A DNA stretch of 64,000 nucleotides from Planctomycetota bacterium (GTDB taxonomy: Bacteria; Planctomycetota; UBA1135; GCA-002686595), in the NCBI GenBank assembly GCA_012959785.1, contig DUCM01000010.1, positions 186,386 through 250,385 of the forward strand, given 5' to 3'. How positions within the stretch are numbered: the first letter of the stretch is position 1; each line of letters begins with the position of its first letter. The notes under the pieces were generated by a model. The model did no database searches. It saw nothing but the letters and a program-made list of their open reading frames with translations, and was not told the DNA's origin. Made by a program: the position numbers and the translations under genes. This document shows positions 8,722 to 16,669 of this stretch, one piece after another.

Positions 8722-10169
8722 TGGACTCCATCCCTGCCGCGGGGCTGCCGGCCGACGAAGGGAGCCGTCAACACGAAACGCGCAAGCAGTTTCGCGCGGC
8801 GCTCACCACCGCCGCCGCTGACAGACTGCGCCCGGCCACTCCGCGCGCTGACAACCACGGGCGTACCCCCGAGCCCGAGCAGGTCCACGGCGCAGCGGAC
8901 TACCTGACCATCAAGGGCCGGCTGCACGAGCGCCTGCTCGATGACATCGGCGAGAGAGAATTGCTCGGTGCTAGCGAGGAAGAAGTCGAGGTCGCAGTAC
9001 GCGAATTTGTGGAGGAGACCCTCGCCGGCGAGGACCTCGCCCTCAACGAATCCGAACGCCTACAGTTGGCCGACGAGCTCCTGGAAGAAACACTGGGCGT
9101 GGGCCCCCTGGCTCCGTTGATGGCCGATCCGGCGGTGACCGACATCCTGGTTAATGCCCCGGAGCGCGTCTATGTCGAGCGTTTTGGCATCCTGGAGCGC
9201 ACCGATGTCCGATTCCGTGACAACGCCCACATCCTGCGGGTGATTGAGCGCATCGCCGCGCGCGTTGGCCGCCGCATTGACACCTCGGCACCCATGGTGG
9301 ACTTGCGCCTGGCCGATGGCAGTCGCGTCAATGCTACCGTTCAGCCCATCTCCCTCGATGGACCCACGCTCTCGATTCGACGCTTCGGGCGCCAGCGCCT
9401 GCGCCGTGAGGATCTTCTGCGTCTGGGGATGTGGTCGCCAGAGATGTTGCACTTCCTCGAACTGGTGGTGCGCTTGCGCAAGAATATCCTCATCTCGGGA
9501 GGCACCGGCGCGGGCAAGTCGACTCTGCTCGGCGCCCTGTGCGAGGCCATCCCGAACACAGAGCGCATCGTCACCATCGAAGATACCGCGGAGTTGATTC
9601 TCGATCAGGATCATGTGGTGCGCCTGGAGACGCGGCCCCCGAACATCGAGGAAAAGGGCGCGGTCAGCGCGCGGGACCTCGTTACTAACTCCTTGCGCAT
9701 GCGCCCCGACCGCATCATCGTGGGCGAAGTACGCGGCGCCGAGGCCCTCGACATGCTGCAAGCCCTCAACACAGGCCACGATGGCGGCGTTTCCACCATT
9801 CACGCCAACTCTGCCCGCGACGCCCTGGCTCGCCTCGAGACCATGGTCTTGATGAGCGGCTTGGACTTGCCCTCGCGGGCGATCCGCGAGCAGATCTCTT
9901 CGGCGCTACATATCCTGGTGCAGGTGCGGCGTTTCGAAGATGGCGTGCGGCGCATCGAGACCGTCTCGGAAATCGCAGGCATGGAGGGCAACACGCCTCT
10001 CTTGCAGGAACTCTTCCGTTTCGTTCGCACAGGCCTCAAGGGGGGCCGCGTCACGGGCCACTTTGAAGCCACCGGCATCGTGCCGCGTCTGACCATGAAT
10101 GCCCGCGAGCAGGGTGCTGATTTCCCCCTTGAGCTGTTCCACAAGCAGCAGGCGTACCCCAATGTCTGA
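8718..10169 (+). CDS. tadA: TadA/CpaF pilus motor ATPase
   Basis: A 483-residue secretion ATPase of the CpaF/TadA family. It has the N-terminal alpha/beta domain ([16 protein letters not shown], residues about 131-146) and the arginine-rich linker. Walker A is GGTGAGKST (261-269). It is followed by an Asp-box, the [16 protein letters not shown] Walker B region and the GVSTIHANS His-box. It powers Flp pilus assembly at the inner membrane through TadB/TadC. It is the only secretion motor ATPase in the window, which matters for the pseudopilin cluster downstream. It overlaps both neighbours (4 bases upstream, 8 bases with tadB). Confidence 0.96.
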   Translation: MMDSIPAAGLPADEGSRQHETRKQFRAALTTAAADRLRPATPRADNHGRTPEPEQVHGAADYLTIKGRLHERLLDDIGERELLGASEEEVEVAVREFVEETLAGEDLALNESERLQLADELLEETLGVGPLAPLMADPAVTDILVNAPERVYVERFGILERTDVRFRDNAHILRVIERIAARVGRRIDTSAPMVDLRLADGSRVNATVQPISLDGPTLSIRRFGRQRLRREDLLRLGMWSPEMLHFLELVVRLRKNILISGGTGAGKSTLLGALCEAIPNTERIVTIEDTAELILDQDHVVRLETRPPNIEEKGAVSARDLVTNSLRMRPDRIIVGEVRGAEALDMLQALNTGHDGGVSTIHANSARDALARLETMVLMSGLDLPSRAIREQISSALHILVQVRRFEDGVRRIETVSEIAGMEGNTPLLQELFRFVRTGLKGGRVTGHFEATGIVPRLTMNAREQGADFPLELFHKQQAYPNV

Positions 10170-11019
10170 AGCTCTCGTTGGTGGGGGAGTCGCTGTCGGC
10201 GCTGGCTGCGCGGCCTGGTATTACTACATGCGTCACCGCCTGCACGGGGTGACCCTCGACCGCCTGGCGGAACCCTTCATTCCCGACGAGCGGGCCGAGT
10301 TCGAGGAGACACCCGACGGCTTGCAACCGCGGCATGCCTGGCTGGGTCCCGTCCTGGCTGGGGTCACCGGTCTCACCCTGTACGCGGGGCTGGGCGCGCC
10401 CTTGCCTCTGGCTGCCTCGATTGGCCTCGCGCTCCTGGTGCTCTCGAGCCTCCTACGCGGCAGCCGGACCCAGCGCCGGGTGGCCAAGCTCGAGGAACAA
10501 CTGACCGACTCCATCGACCTCATCGTGGCTTCGTTGTACGCCGGCGCAAGCAGCCTAGATGCCCTCGACACGGCTGCCCGCGAAGTGCGCGAGCCCTTGC
10601 AGAGTCACCTGAGGGACCTGGTGGGTTCGATCCGATTGGGGGAGACGCCCCAAGTCGCCCTCGAAAACCTCGCCAGTCGCGTGCCCCTGGAGAGTTTCCG
10701 GCTGTTTACCTTCGCTCTGGCCGTGCACGAGGAAACCGGTGGCAGCCTGGCGCCGACCCTCACCACCGTGGGGCGTTCGGTGCGCGACCGCATCGACATC
10801 AAGCGCCGCATCCGATCCGAAACCACCCAAGCCCAGGCCTCGGTGTTCGGCATTCTGTTCATTACCTACGCCATCGGTTTCGTCACCTGGCAGGCCAATC
10901 CCGGGCGGATTGAGGCCTTTCTCGACTCATCGATGGGCATGGACTTGCTGGCTGCGGCGGTCTTCATGCAGGCCGTGGGCATCTTCTGGATGGGTCGTTT
11001 GATCCGCATCCACCACTGA
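10162..11019 (+). CDS. tadB: TadB inner-membrane platform protein (T2SSF domain)
   Basis: A 285-residue polytopic protein. It has one N-terminal helix (residues 5-21) and a helical pair near residues 65-95. The cytoplasmic T2SSF domain contains LTDSIDLIVASLYAGASSLD, ETPQVALENLASRVPLESF and VHEETGGSL. Two C-terminal helices end the protein. It pairs with TadC to form the platform that couples TadA to pilus polymerisation. ATG 10162 overlaps the tadA stop and is preferred to the upstream in-frame ATG at 10099, which lies well inside tadA. Confidence 0.88.
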   Translation: MSEALVGGGVAVGAGCAAWYYYMRHRLHGVTLDRLAEPFIPDERAEFEETPDGLQPRHAWLGPVLAGVTGLTLYAGLGAPLPLAASIGLALLVLSSLLRGSRTQRRVAKLEEQLTDSIDLIVASLYAGASSLDALDTAAREVREPLQSHLRDLVGSIRLGETPQVALENLASRVPLESFRLFTFALAVHEETGGSLAPTLTTVGRSVRDRIDIKRRIRSETTQAQASVFGILFITYAIGFVTWQANPGRIEAFLDSSMGMDLLAAAVFMQAVGIFWMGRLIRIHH

Positions 11020-11034
11020 TCCGCGTCGCTTCCC

Positions 11035-11940
11035 ATGAAGATCTTCATCACCCTGCTGCTTTGGATCGCCTGCATGGCCGTCCTGTATTTTGTCTTTACC
11101 CGGCGCAGCCAGGCGCGCATCGCCCGCGAGCGGATCTTCGCCAGCGCCGACGAGGCTCCCCCGGGCAGCGAGGACGAAAGAACAGCGCCCTTCCTCGAAG
11201 CCTGGCTCGCTCGCGCAGGTTTTCGAGCACCTGGCTCGGCTTCGGCCTTTCTGCTGACATCGGCCCTGTGCCTCGCTGCGGGACTCGCCATGGCCATGGC
11301 GCTGCACTTTGGAGACCCCTTGGCGCCCCTGGTGCGCCGCGCCGGAGAGAGTTCGGCGGCGATGGGATCGATGCTGGGTACCCTGGTGACCTTGCTGCCC
11401 TGGGTGTTGTTCGTGGTGCTCGCCTTGGCGCCCGTGCGATATGTCCGCGACAAGCGCCAGAAACGCGTGCGCTCCATCGACAACGAATTGCCAATCATCC
11501 TCGAGCTCTTGGCCACCATGAGCGAGTCGGGCCTGGGTTTCGATTCCTCCTTCGCCAAGATTCTCGACCACGAGTCGGAGTCCTCTCCATTGGTCGAGGA
11601 ACTCGAGCAGTTTCAACTAGAAAGCCTGGCGGGGGTATCTCGGGTGAGCTGCTTTCGCCGTCTGGCGCGCCGCTCAGAGGTCAGCTCCATGACGGTTTTT
11701 TGCTCGGCCATGATTCAGGCCGAGCAGGTGGGGGCGGGATTCTCGGCGGTGCTGCGCACCCAGGCCGTGGATTTGCGCTCGCGGCGCCGTGAGCGCGCCC
11801 TGATCCAGGCCCAGGCCCTGCCCGTCAAGCTGGTCTTTCCCCTGGTCATCTGCTTTCTGCCCGGCATCTTCATCGTGACCCTGGGGCCGGCCTTCGCCCA
11901 GTTCTTCGCCATGGCCGGCGGCATCCTGGGCGGCTCCTGA
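11035..11940 (+). CDS. tadC: TadC inner-membrane platform protein (T2SSF domain)
   Basis: A 301-residue polytopic protein, second of the TadB/TadC pair. It has an N-terminal membrane helix and a double hydrophobic region at residues about 65-140. The T2SSF-like cytoplasmic domain includes NELPIILELLATMSESGLGF, FRRLARRSEVSSMTVFCSAM and IQAEQVGAGFSAVLRTQA. A C-terminal hydrophobic hairpin ends the protein. It is the last gene of the Tad run and is followed by a 367-base gap. Confidence 0.87.
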   Translation: MKIFITLLLWIACMAVLYFVFTRRSQARIARERIFASADEAPPGSEDERTAPFLEAWLARAGFRAPGSASAFLLTSALCLAAGLAMAMALHFGDPLAPLVRRAGESSAAMGSMLGTLVTLLPWVLFVVLALAPVRYVRDKRQKRVRSIDNELPIILELLATMSESGLGFDSSFAKILDHESESSPLVEELEQFQLESLAGVSRVSCFRRLARRSEVSSMTVFCSAMIQAEQVGAGFSAVLRTQAVDLRSRRRERALIQAQALPVKLVFPLVICFLPGIFIVTLGPAFAQFFAMAGGILGGS

Positions 11941-12307
11941 GCCCTGGACTGAGCCCAATCAAGGGGCCGATACTCCGCGGATCCAGGCTGTAAGAGCGGC
12001 CCCGGCGGCGCTACCATGACCTCTCGGTGCCTGGCTGCGAGGCTCCCCGATGCCCAGAGGGTCTCGGAGGGTTACTTCGGAGGGGGCCCGGCATAGAGAG
12101 AGATTGGCATACTAGGCGCGGGCCGACCCAGAGCCCGCCATCGAATAGGGACAGAGATTGAAGTAGATAGAGAGGGGACAAGGGAGGCGCCAGCCACCCC
12201 CCGCTATTCCACCTTGGTCCCGCTCCCCGTCCGTATTCACCCCGCTCTCCCGTCAGACAGCCCCTGGGATCCCCATTCCAGCGCGCCCTGAGAGCCCCCC
12301 CCTCCGC
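11941..12307. other. Intergenic region between the Tad and pseudopilin loci
   Basis: A 367-base gap with no supported gene. I see no T-tailed terminator and no well-spaced promoter. The stretch at about 12110-12180 is relatively rich in AGAGA/TAGA words but fits no motif I recognise. It must hold the control of the FHA-to-scpB gene run unless that run is read through from tadC. Confidence 0.4.
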
Positions 12308-14215
12308 ATGACAGATCGCTACGCACTGCGCTTCGCCTCCGGTGGGCGCGAGGGAGAGACCGTCCCCCTCGCCGAACCCCGCACCACCGTGGGCCGGCGG
12401 CCTGGCAACACCTTGCTGGTGGACGACAGCTCCGTCTCCGGCCAGCATGCCGAATTCGTCATCGAGGGCCAGAGCGTCACCCTGCGCGACCTGGGCAGCA
12501 CCAATGGCACTCGCGTCGGCGGCCAGAAGATCACCCTGCGGCAACTCGCCAGTGGGGACGAGATCGCCTTCGGCAAGGTCGAGGCGATCTTCTTCGAGGC
12601 CGGACTGGAAGCCCCCGTCACCCCTGATGAAGGCGCCCTGGAGATCAGCGCCGAGGTCCTCGCCCGCAGCGGCGAGCGCTCGAAGGCCGGCCTGCTCGTG
12701 GGCCTGGCGCTCCTGGCGGGCGTGGGCGGCGCCGCGGCCTTCTTTTTCCTCGGCGGCAGCGCTGGGATTGGACGCCGGGTGACAGCACCCCCTAAGGTCG
12801 CCGGCAATTTGATTGCGGGCGGGGACTTCGAGGGTGATCAGCTCAGCTCCAACTGGACCATCGTTGCCCTGGGCGGGGCCGACTTCGCCCAAAGCGGCAA
12901 CGCACGCTTCACGGGCCGCGATGGCCTGCGCTCGTCCCTCGAACCCGGCGAGCGCGCACGACTTGAGAGTGATTCCGTGACCGTGACTCCCGGCCGCATC
13001 TTGCAACTCGCCGCGAGCCTGCGCGTGCAGGACGGCGGAGCCGGGCGCGTGGGTGTCGAGTTCTTGCCGATCGCCTCGAACTCCGAAGAACAGCCCGGCG
13101 GCTTGATGGCCTGGAGCGAGACCGTGACCCTCGCCAGCGGGCACCGCCCGGTGGAACTCGAAGCTCCCGTGCCCCCCGGCGTGCGCTCGGCGCGAGTCGT
13201 GGTGGAGGGCGCCGCTTCAGCAACCGAAGGCGGTACGGTGGATGTCGACGACCTCAGCCTGGTGGCCCAACGCGCAGGCGCCACGCCAACGGCGAAGGTA
13301 GGCGAATTCACCCTCTGGCTCATGGGTCAGCCCGCCAGCACCGCCACTCTGTTCAAGATCAGCAAGCCGCTCTTCATTGGCCTGCACGGCGTGGCCGAGG
13401 ACCCGGCCCATCCCGCAGGATTGAGCCAGTCCTCCGAAAGTGGCGGCCTGGCCCTCAACTTTAGCGGCGCTACAGGGGGCCTCAGCCTCCGTATCTGCCC
13501 CGAGGCCTTACGCCAAGGGCTCGCCAGTTTGGGAGTCGGTGGCCTGGTGGACCACGCGCTTCAATTCGAACGACAAAGCGCCACCAGCCTGATCCTGGCC
13601 CGCGGCAAGGATCTCTGCGCCCTGCACTTCAGCGCGCCGGTGGAGATCAGCGGACGCCCCGAAGGCCAGGGCGTGCGGGTGGAAATTCGCGGCGCGGCGG
13701 CTACTCGGGTGCTGCTGCAACTCGACTTCAACGCCAATCGCGCCGAAGCCGGCAACCTGGCCCACAGCGCGCGCAAAGCCGAGAAAGATGGGCGCCTGGG
13801 AGACTGCCTGGCCGCCTGGGAGCGTTTGCTCCTTGAGCAGCCCTTCGATGTGCAACTCATGGCCGAGGCTCGCGAAGTACGCGGGCGCCTGGTGCAGACT
13901 GGCCTGGCAGAACTCGCCACCGTGGCCGAGGCGTTCGAACGAGCCAAGTTCTTTCGCCTCCTGGACCTGTTCCGCCAATGTCGTGACCAGGCTGGCGCCG
14001 TGGCCCAGCGCTACGCCGGCAGCGAAGTCGAGGCTCAGGCCGACGCACTCAGCGCGGAGGTCGAAGCCGCCCTGCAAGGCTTGGAGAGCGATTTGGACCG
14101 CGATGAGGTGGCTCGCTTGCAGTCGATCCTAACCGTCCTCGAAGCCACTGAATCCGCGCACCTCGCGGGCGAGGTGCGCGCTTACCTGAACACGGAATTC
14201 GGAGTGGGGAACTAG
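12308..14215 (+). CDS. FHA domain - transmembrane - CBM4/9-like protein
   Basis: A 635-residue protein that appears to span the inner membrane with different sensing domains on each side. Residues 1-98 are a canonical FHA phosphothreonine-binding domain (GR 29-30, SVSGQH 42-47, STNGTRVGG 64-72). Residues 127-149 are one transmembrane helix. Residues about 167-318 look like a CBM4/9-type carbohydrate-binding sandwich, opening with GGDFEGDQLSSNW and closing with GGTVDVDDLSLV. The rest (320-635) is mixed, with a helical C-terminal region (GDCLAAWERLLLEQPFD) that could be TPR-like. The protein heads a co-directional gene run. FHA proteins often regulate secretion systems through Ser/Thr kinases. 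The CBM assignment comes from pattern resemblance only. Confidence 0.7.
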   Translation: MTDRYALRFASGGREGETVPLAEPRTTVGRRPGNTLLVDDSSVSGQHAEFVIEGQSVTLRDLGSTNGTRVGGQKITLRQLASGDEIAFGKVEAIFFEAGLEAPVTPDEGALEISAEVLARSGERSKAGLLVGLALLAGVGGAAAFFFLGGSAGIGRRVTAPPKVAGNLIAGGDFEGDQLSSNWTIVALGGADFAQSGNARFTGRDGLRSSLEPGERARLESDSVTVTPGRILQLAASLRVQDGGAGRVGVEFLPIASNSEEQPGGLMAWSETVTLASGHRPVELEAPVPPGVRSARVVVEGAASATEGGTVDVDDLSLVAQRAGATPTAKVGEFTLWLMGQPASTATLFKISKPLFIGLHGVAEDPAHPAGLSQSSESGGLALNFSGATGGLSLRICPEALRQGLASLGVGGLVDHALQFERQSATSLILARGKDLCALHFSAPVEISGRPEGQGVRVEIRGAAATRVLLQLDFNANRAEAGNLAHSARKAEKDGRLGDCLAAWERLLLEQPFDVQLMAEAREVRGRLVQTGLAELATVAEAFERAKFFRLLDLFRQCRDQAGAVAQRYAGSEVEAQADALSAEVEAALQGLESDLDRDEVARLQSILTVLEATESAHLAGEVRAYLNTEFGVGN

Positions 14216-14228
14216 ATCCCAACAACTC

Positions 14229-15884
14229 ATGGCGCGCACATCCACAGGAATCGATGTTGGTACGGCCACCGCCGTCGCAATCAAGGGCCAGTTCAAGGGC
14301 GGCACCTTTCATGTCTCGGGCTTTGAGATCGAAGCCCCAGAGGCCAGCAGTATTGAAGATGGCTGGGGCGCCCTTGCACCGGGATTCACGCTGACACCCG
14401 CGCGAGTCGGTCTGACTGGCCGCGAGGTCAACCTGCGCTATGTGCGTGTGCCGCGGGTGCCCGATTGGCAGTTGCGCAAGTTGATGCGCTTTGAAGTCGA
14501 GGACATCGGCGGTCAATCCGATTCGGCCGTGGCCTCTGACTTTAACCTGCTGCCCGAGTTGCCGGAGATCGAGGGCGAGGATGTTGTCGTCCTGGCGATG
14601 GCCAAGGACAGCCTGCTTGACGAACACTTGGCGGGACTCGCCGGTATGGGCTGCAAATTGGAGGCCTTCGCCCCGGCTGCGCTGGGGCTCTACAACGCCT
14701 GGATGCGCTACGGCGTGATCGAGGGCGACACGGTGATGATCGCCAACATTGGCCGTGAGAACATCGATGTGGTCATCGCCCGCGGGCCCGATCTTTTGTT
14801 TGCCCGCAACCTGTCGGGGGGCTCGCTGCTTTTCGATCAGGCCATTGCCCAACAGTTCAATATCTCGGTGCCGCGGGCCGAAGAAGTCAAACTCAAGTAC
14901 GCCACGCTCGCCCCCGGTGCGCGCTTTGAGAATCCCAACCAGGAAAAGGCCAGTCGTGCCATCGCCGGTGCCGCTGGCCAGTTGCAAAGCTTGCTCCAGT
15001 CCACGGTGATGTTCTGCAAGAGCCAGCTGAAGATTGGTGGGCTCAAGATCGACCGCGTGGTCCTGTGTGGCGGCGGCGCGGCTTTGACCGGACTGCCGCA
15101 GTGGCTCGAGAATGCCATGGGCGTACCCACCGAGCTGTTTGATTGCGTGCGCGTGCTTGACACCAGCAACCTCGAGCCCGAGGCCGCTGACAATCTCGAG
15201 GAGTACAAACTCGAGGCGGTGGTTGCCTTGGGATTGGCCACCATGGCATCGGACCCCGATGCCTATTCGATCGAGATCCTGCCCGAGGGCCTGCGCCAGA
15301 GGCGTGACTTTTGGAGCGGCACAGCTTTCCTCGTGGCTTCCGCCTTGCTCGGGATTCTTTTTTTGGGCTACGACGCCTGGAGCACCTCCCGAGAACTCCA
15401 ACTGGTGGAACAACAAGTGTCGAAGCTCACCCGCGATGTCAAGCGCGCCAAGAAAACCGATGCTGCCACCGTCGAGTTGATCGAGCGCAACGCCCTGCTC
15501 GAGGCTACGGCCCTTGAGCTCCAGGGCCTGCTCGGTAGCGGCGAACAGTTGGTGCGCGTGCTCGAGGTGCTCGATCAGCGCATGCCCGAGGAATTCTGGA
15601 TCTCCAACATGGAGAGCAGTTGGAGCTTCGACGAGGAGTTGAGCATCCACCGGACGGTAGAACGACCGATCCTGCGCCTGGCGGGCCGCGCTCGCCAGGG
15701 CACGCGCTCCATGGCTAGCCTCTACGAGGGTTTTCTCGCGTCTCTGCGCGACAACCTCGACGGCATCAAGATGAAGGCTGCGCCCAATGCCGATGGCAGT
15801 CGCTTTGAATTGGACTTGAGCCTCTTGGCGGTGACGCAACCAGAGCTAGATGATGTGGACCAAGACGCAGAGGAGGGCCGCTGA
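14229..15884 (+). CDS. PilM-PilN fusion, assembly-platform protein
   Basis: A 551-residue protein. Residues 1-345 form an actin-like PilM domain: GIDVGTATAVAIKG at the N-terminus, LRYVRVPRVPDWQLRKLM, IANIGRENIDVVIARG and the VVLCGGGAALTGLPQWLE phosphate-loop region. A single membrane helix follows at about 361-384. Residues 385-551 form a PilN-like periplasmic part with a coiled coil (LVEQQVSKLTRDVKRAKK) and a ferredoxin-like end. In most type IV pili PilM and PilN are separate and bind through the PilN N-terminal peptide. Here they are one chain, equivalent to GspL of type II secretion. It lies 13 bases after the FHA gene and 3 bases before the PilO-like gene. Confidence 0.85.
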   Translation: MARTSTGIDVGTATAVAIKGQFKGGTFHVSGFEIEAPEASSIEDGWGALAPGFTLTPARVGLTGREVNLRYVRVPRVPDWQLRKLMRFEVEDIGGQSDSAVASDFNLLPELPEIEGEDVVVLAMAKDSLLDEHLAGLAGMGCKLEAFAPAALGLYNAWMRYGVIEGDTVMIANIGRENIDVVIARGPDLLFARNLSGGSLLFDQAIAQQFNISVPRAEEVKLKYATLAPGARFENPNQEKASRAIAGAAGQLQSLLQSTVMFCKSQLKIGGLKIDRVVLCGGGAALTGLPQWLENAMGVPTELFDCVRVLDTSNLEPEAADNLEEYKLEAVVALGLATMASDPDAYSIEILPEGLRQRRDFWSGTAFLVASALLGILFLGYDAWSTSRELQLVEQQVSKLTRDVKRAKKTDAATVELIERNALLEATALELQGLLGSGEQLVRVLEVLDQRMPEEFWISNMESSWSFDEELSIHRTVERPILRLAGRARQGTRSMASLYEGFLASLRDNLDGIKMKAAPNADGSRFELDLSLLAVTQPELDDVDQDAEEGR

Positions 15885-15887
15885 GCC

Positions 15888-16664
15888 ATGGACTTCAACG
15901 ACTACTGGCAGGAGAACAAGCGCTTCTGCCTGACCGTGATAGCCGGCCTGCTGATCTTTGCTATCGGTGAGAAGGTTATCAGTTCGACCCTGGGCGATGA
16001 TCTTGCCAGCGGTCGCCGACAGCTCGTCAAGCAGGGCCGCGACTTTCGCACGGCACGCTTTCAGCCCCGCGACCTGACCCGTGCGCGGCAAGAGAACACG
16101 GCTCTCGAACAGGTCGTGGCGCAACTTGCAGGACGAGTCCGCTTCGAACCTCGCGACGAGTTCGCCCTCAACCCTGCCGGCGGTTCGGCTGGCAACCAGT
16201 ACTTCAGCCGGGGTACGGCGGTTCGCGAGGATCTCCTGCGCCGCGCGAACCGCAGGAATGTGCGCATCGTGCCCGACCTGGGCCTGCCCGCCTTGGCGCC
16301 CACCCGTGACGATGAACTCGTGCGACACCTCGAGGCGCTGGACCTGATCGAGCGCGTGCTGAACTTCGCCATAGACGAAGGTGTCTCGCGAGTTGAGAAG
16401 ATCGACATCCGGATCGATCCCGGGCTGCGTGGGCGCAAGGGGGTTGGGATGGTGGAGCGGACCAAAATCAAGATGAAAATGACCGGCTCGTCTGGACCGA
16501 TCCTGCGCATGATCGCCGCCACCCAGTCACCAGACCGGGGCGCTGCGATCATTATTGATAGCCTGATCATGGTCCCCGAGCGCCTCAAGTCCGATGAGGC
16601 CAAGCTCGAGATCACCTTCCTGGCGCCGCGCCTTTCACTCGCTGACCTAGCGGAGGATGTCTAA
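15888..16664 (+). CDS. PilO/GspM-like inner-membrane protein
   Basis: A 258-residue bitopic protein with a short cytoplasmic tail and one membrane helix (residues about 13-30). A polar coiled-coil-prone segment with FQPRDLTRARQENTALEQVV follows, then a periplasmic alpha/beta part (HLEALDLIERVLNFAIDEGV). Length, topology and position after PilM-PilN match PilO/GspM, which dimerises with PilN/GspL. Sequence identity to the family is not obvious, so the call depends on architecture and synteny. An AGGAGG at about 15871 could serve as a ribosome site. Confidence 0.65.
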   Translation: MDFNDYWQENKRFCLTVIAGLLIFAIGEKVISSTLGDDLASGRRQLVKQGRDFRTARFQPRDLTRARQENTALEQVVAQLAGRVRFEPRDEFALNPAGGSAGNQYFSRGTAVREDLLRRANRRNVRIVPDLGLPALAPTRDDELVRHLEALDLIERVLNFAIDEGVSRVEKIDIRIDPGLRGRKGVGMVERTKIKMKMTGSSGPILRMIAATQSPDRGAAIIIDSLIMVPERLKSDEAKLEITFLAPRLSLADLAEDV

Positions 16665-16669
16665 CGACC

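Noticed and set aside
14049-15839. A 596-codon open frame antisense to the PilM-PilN gene
   Set aside because: It mirrors a well-recognised plus-strand gene and shows no domain. Long antisense frames are expected in G+C-rich coding sequence.
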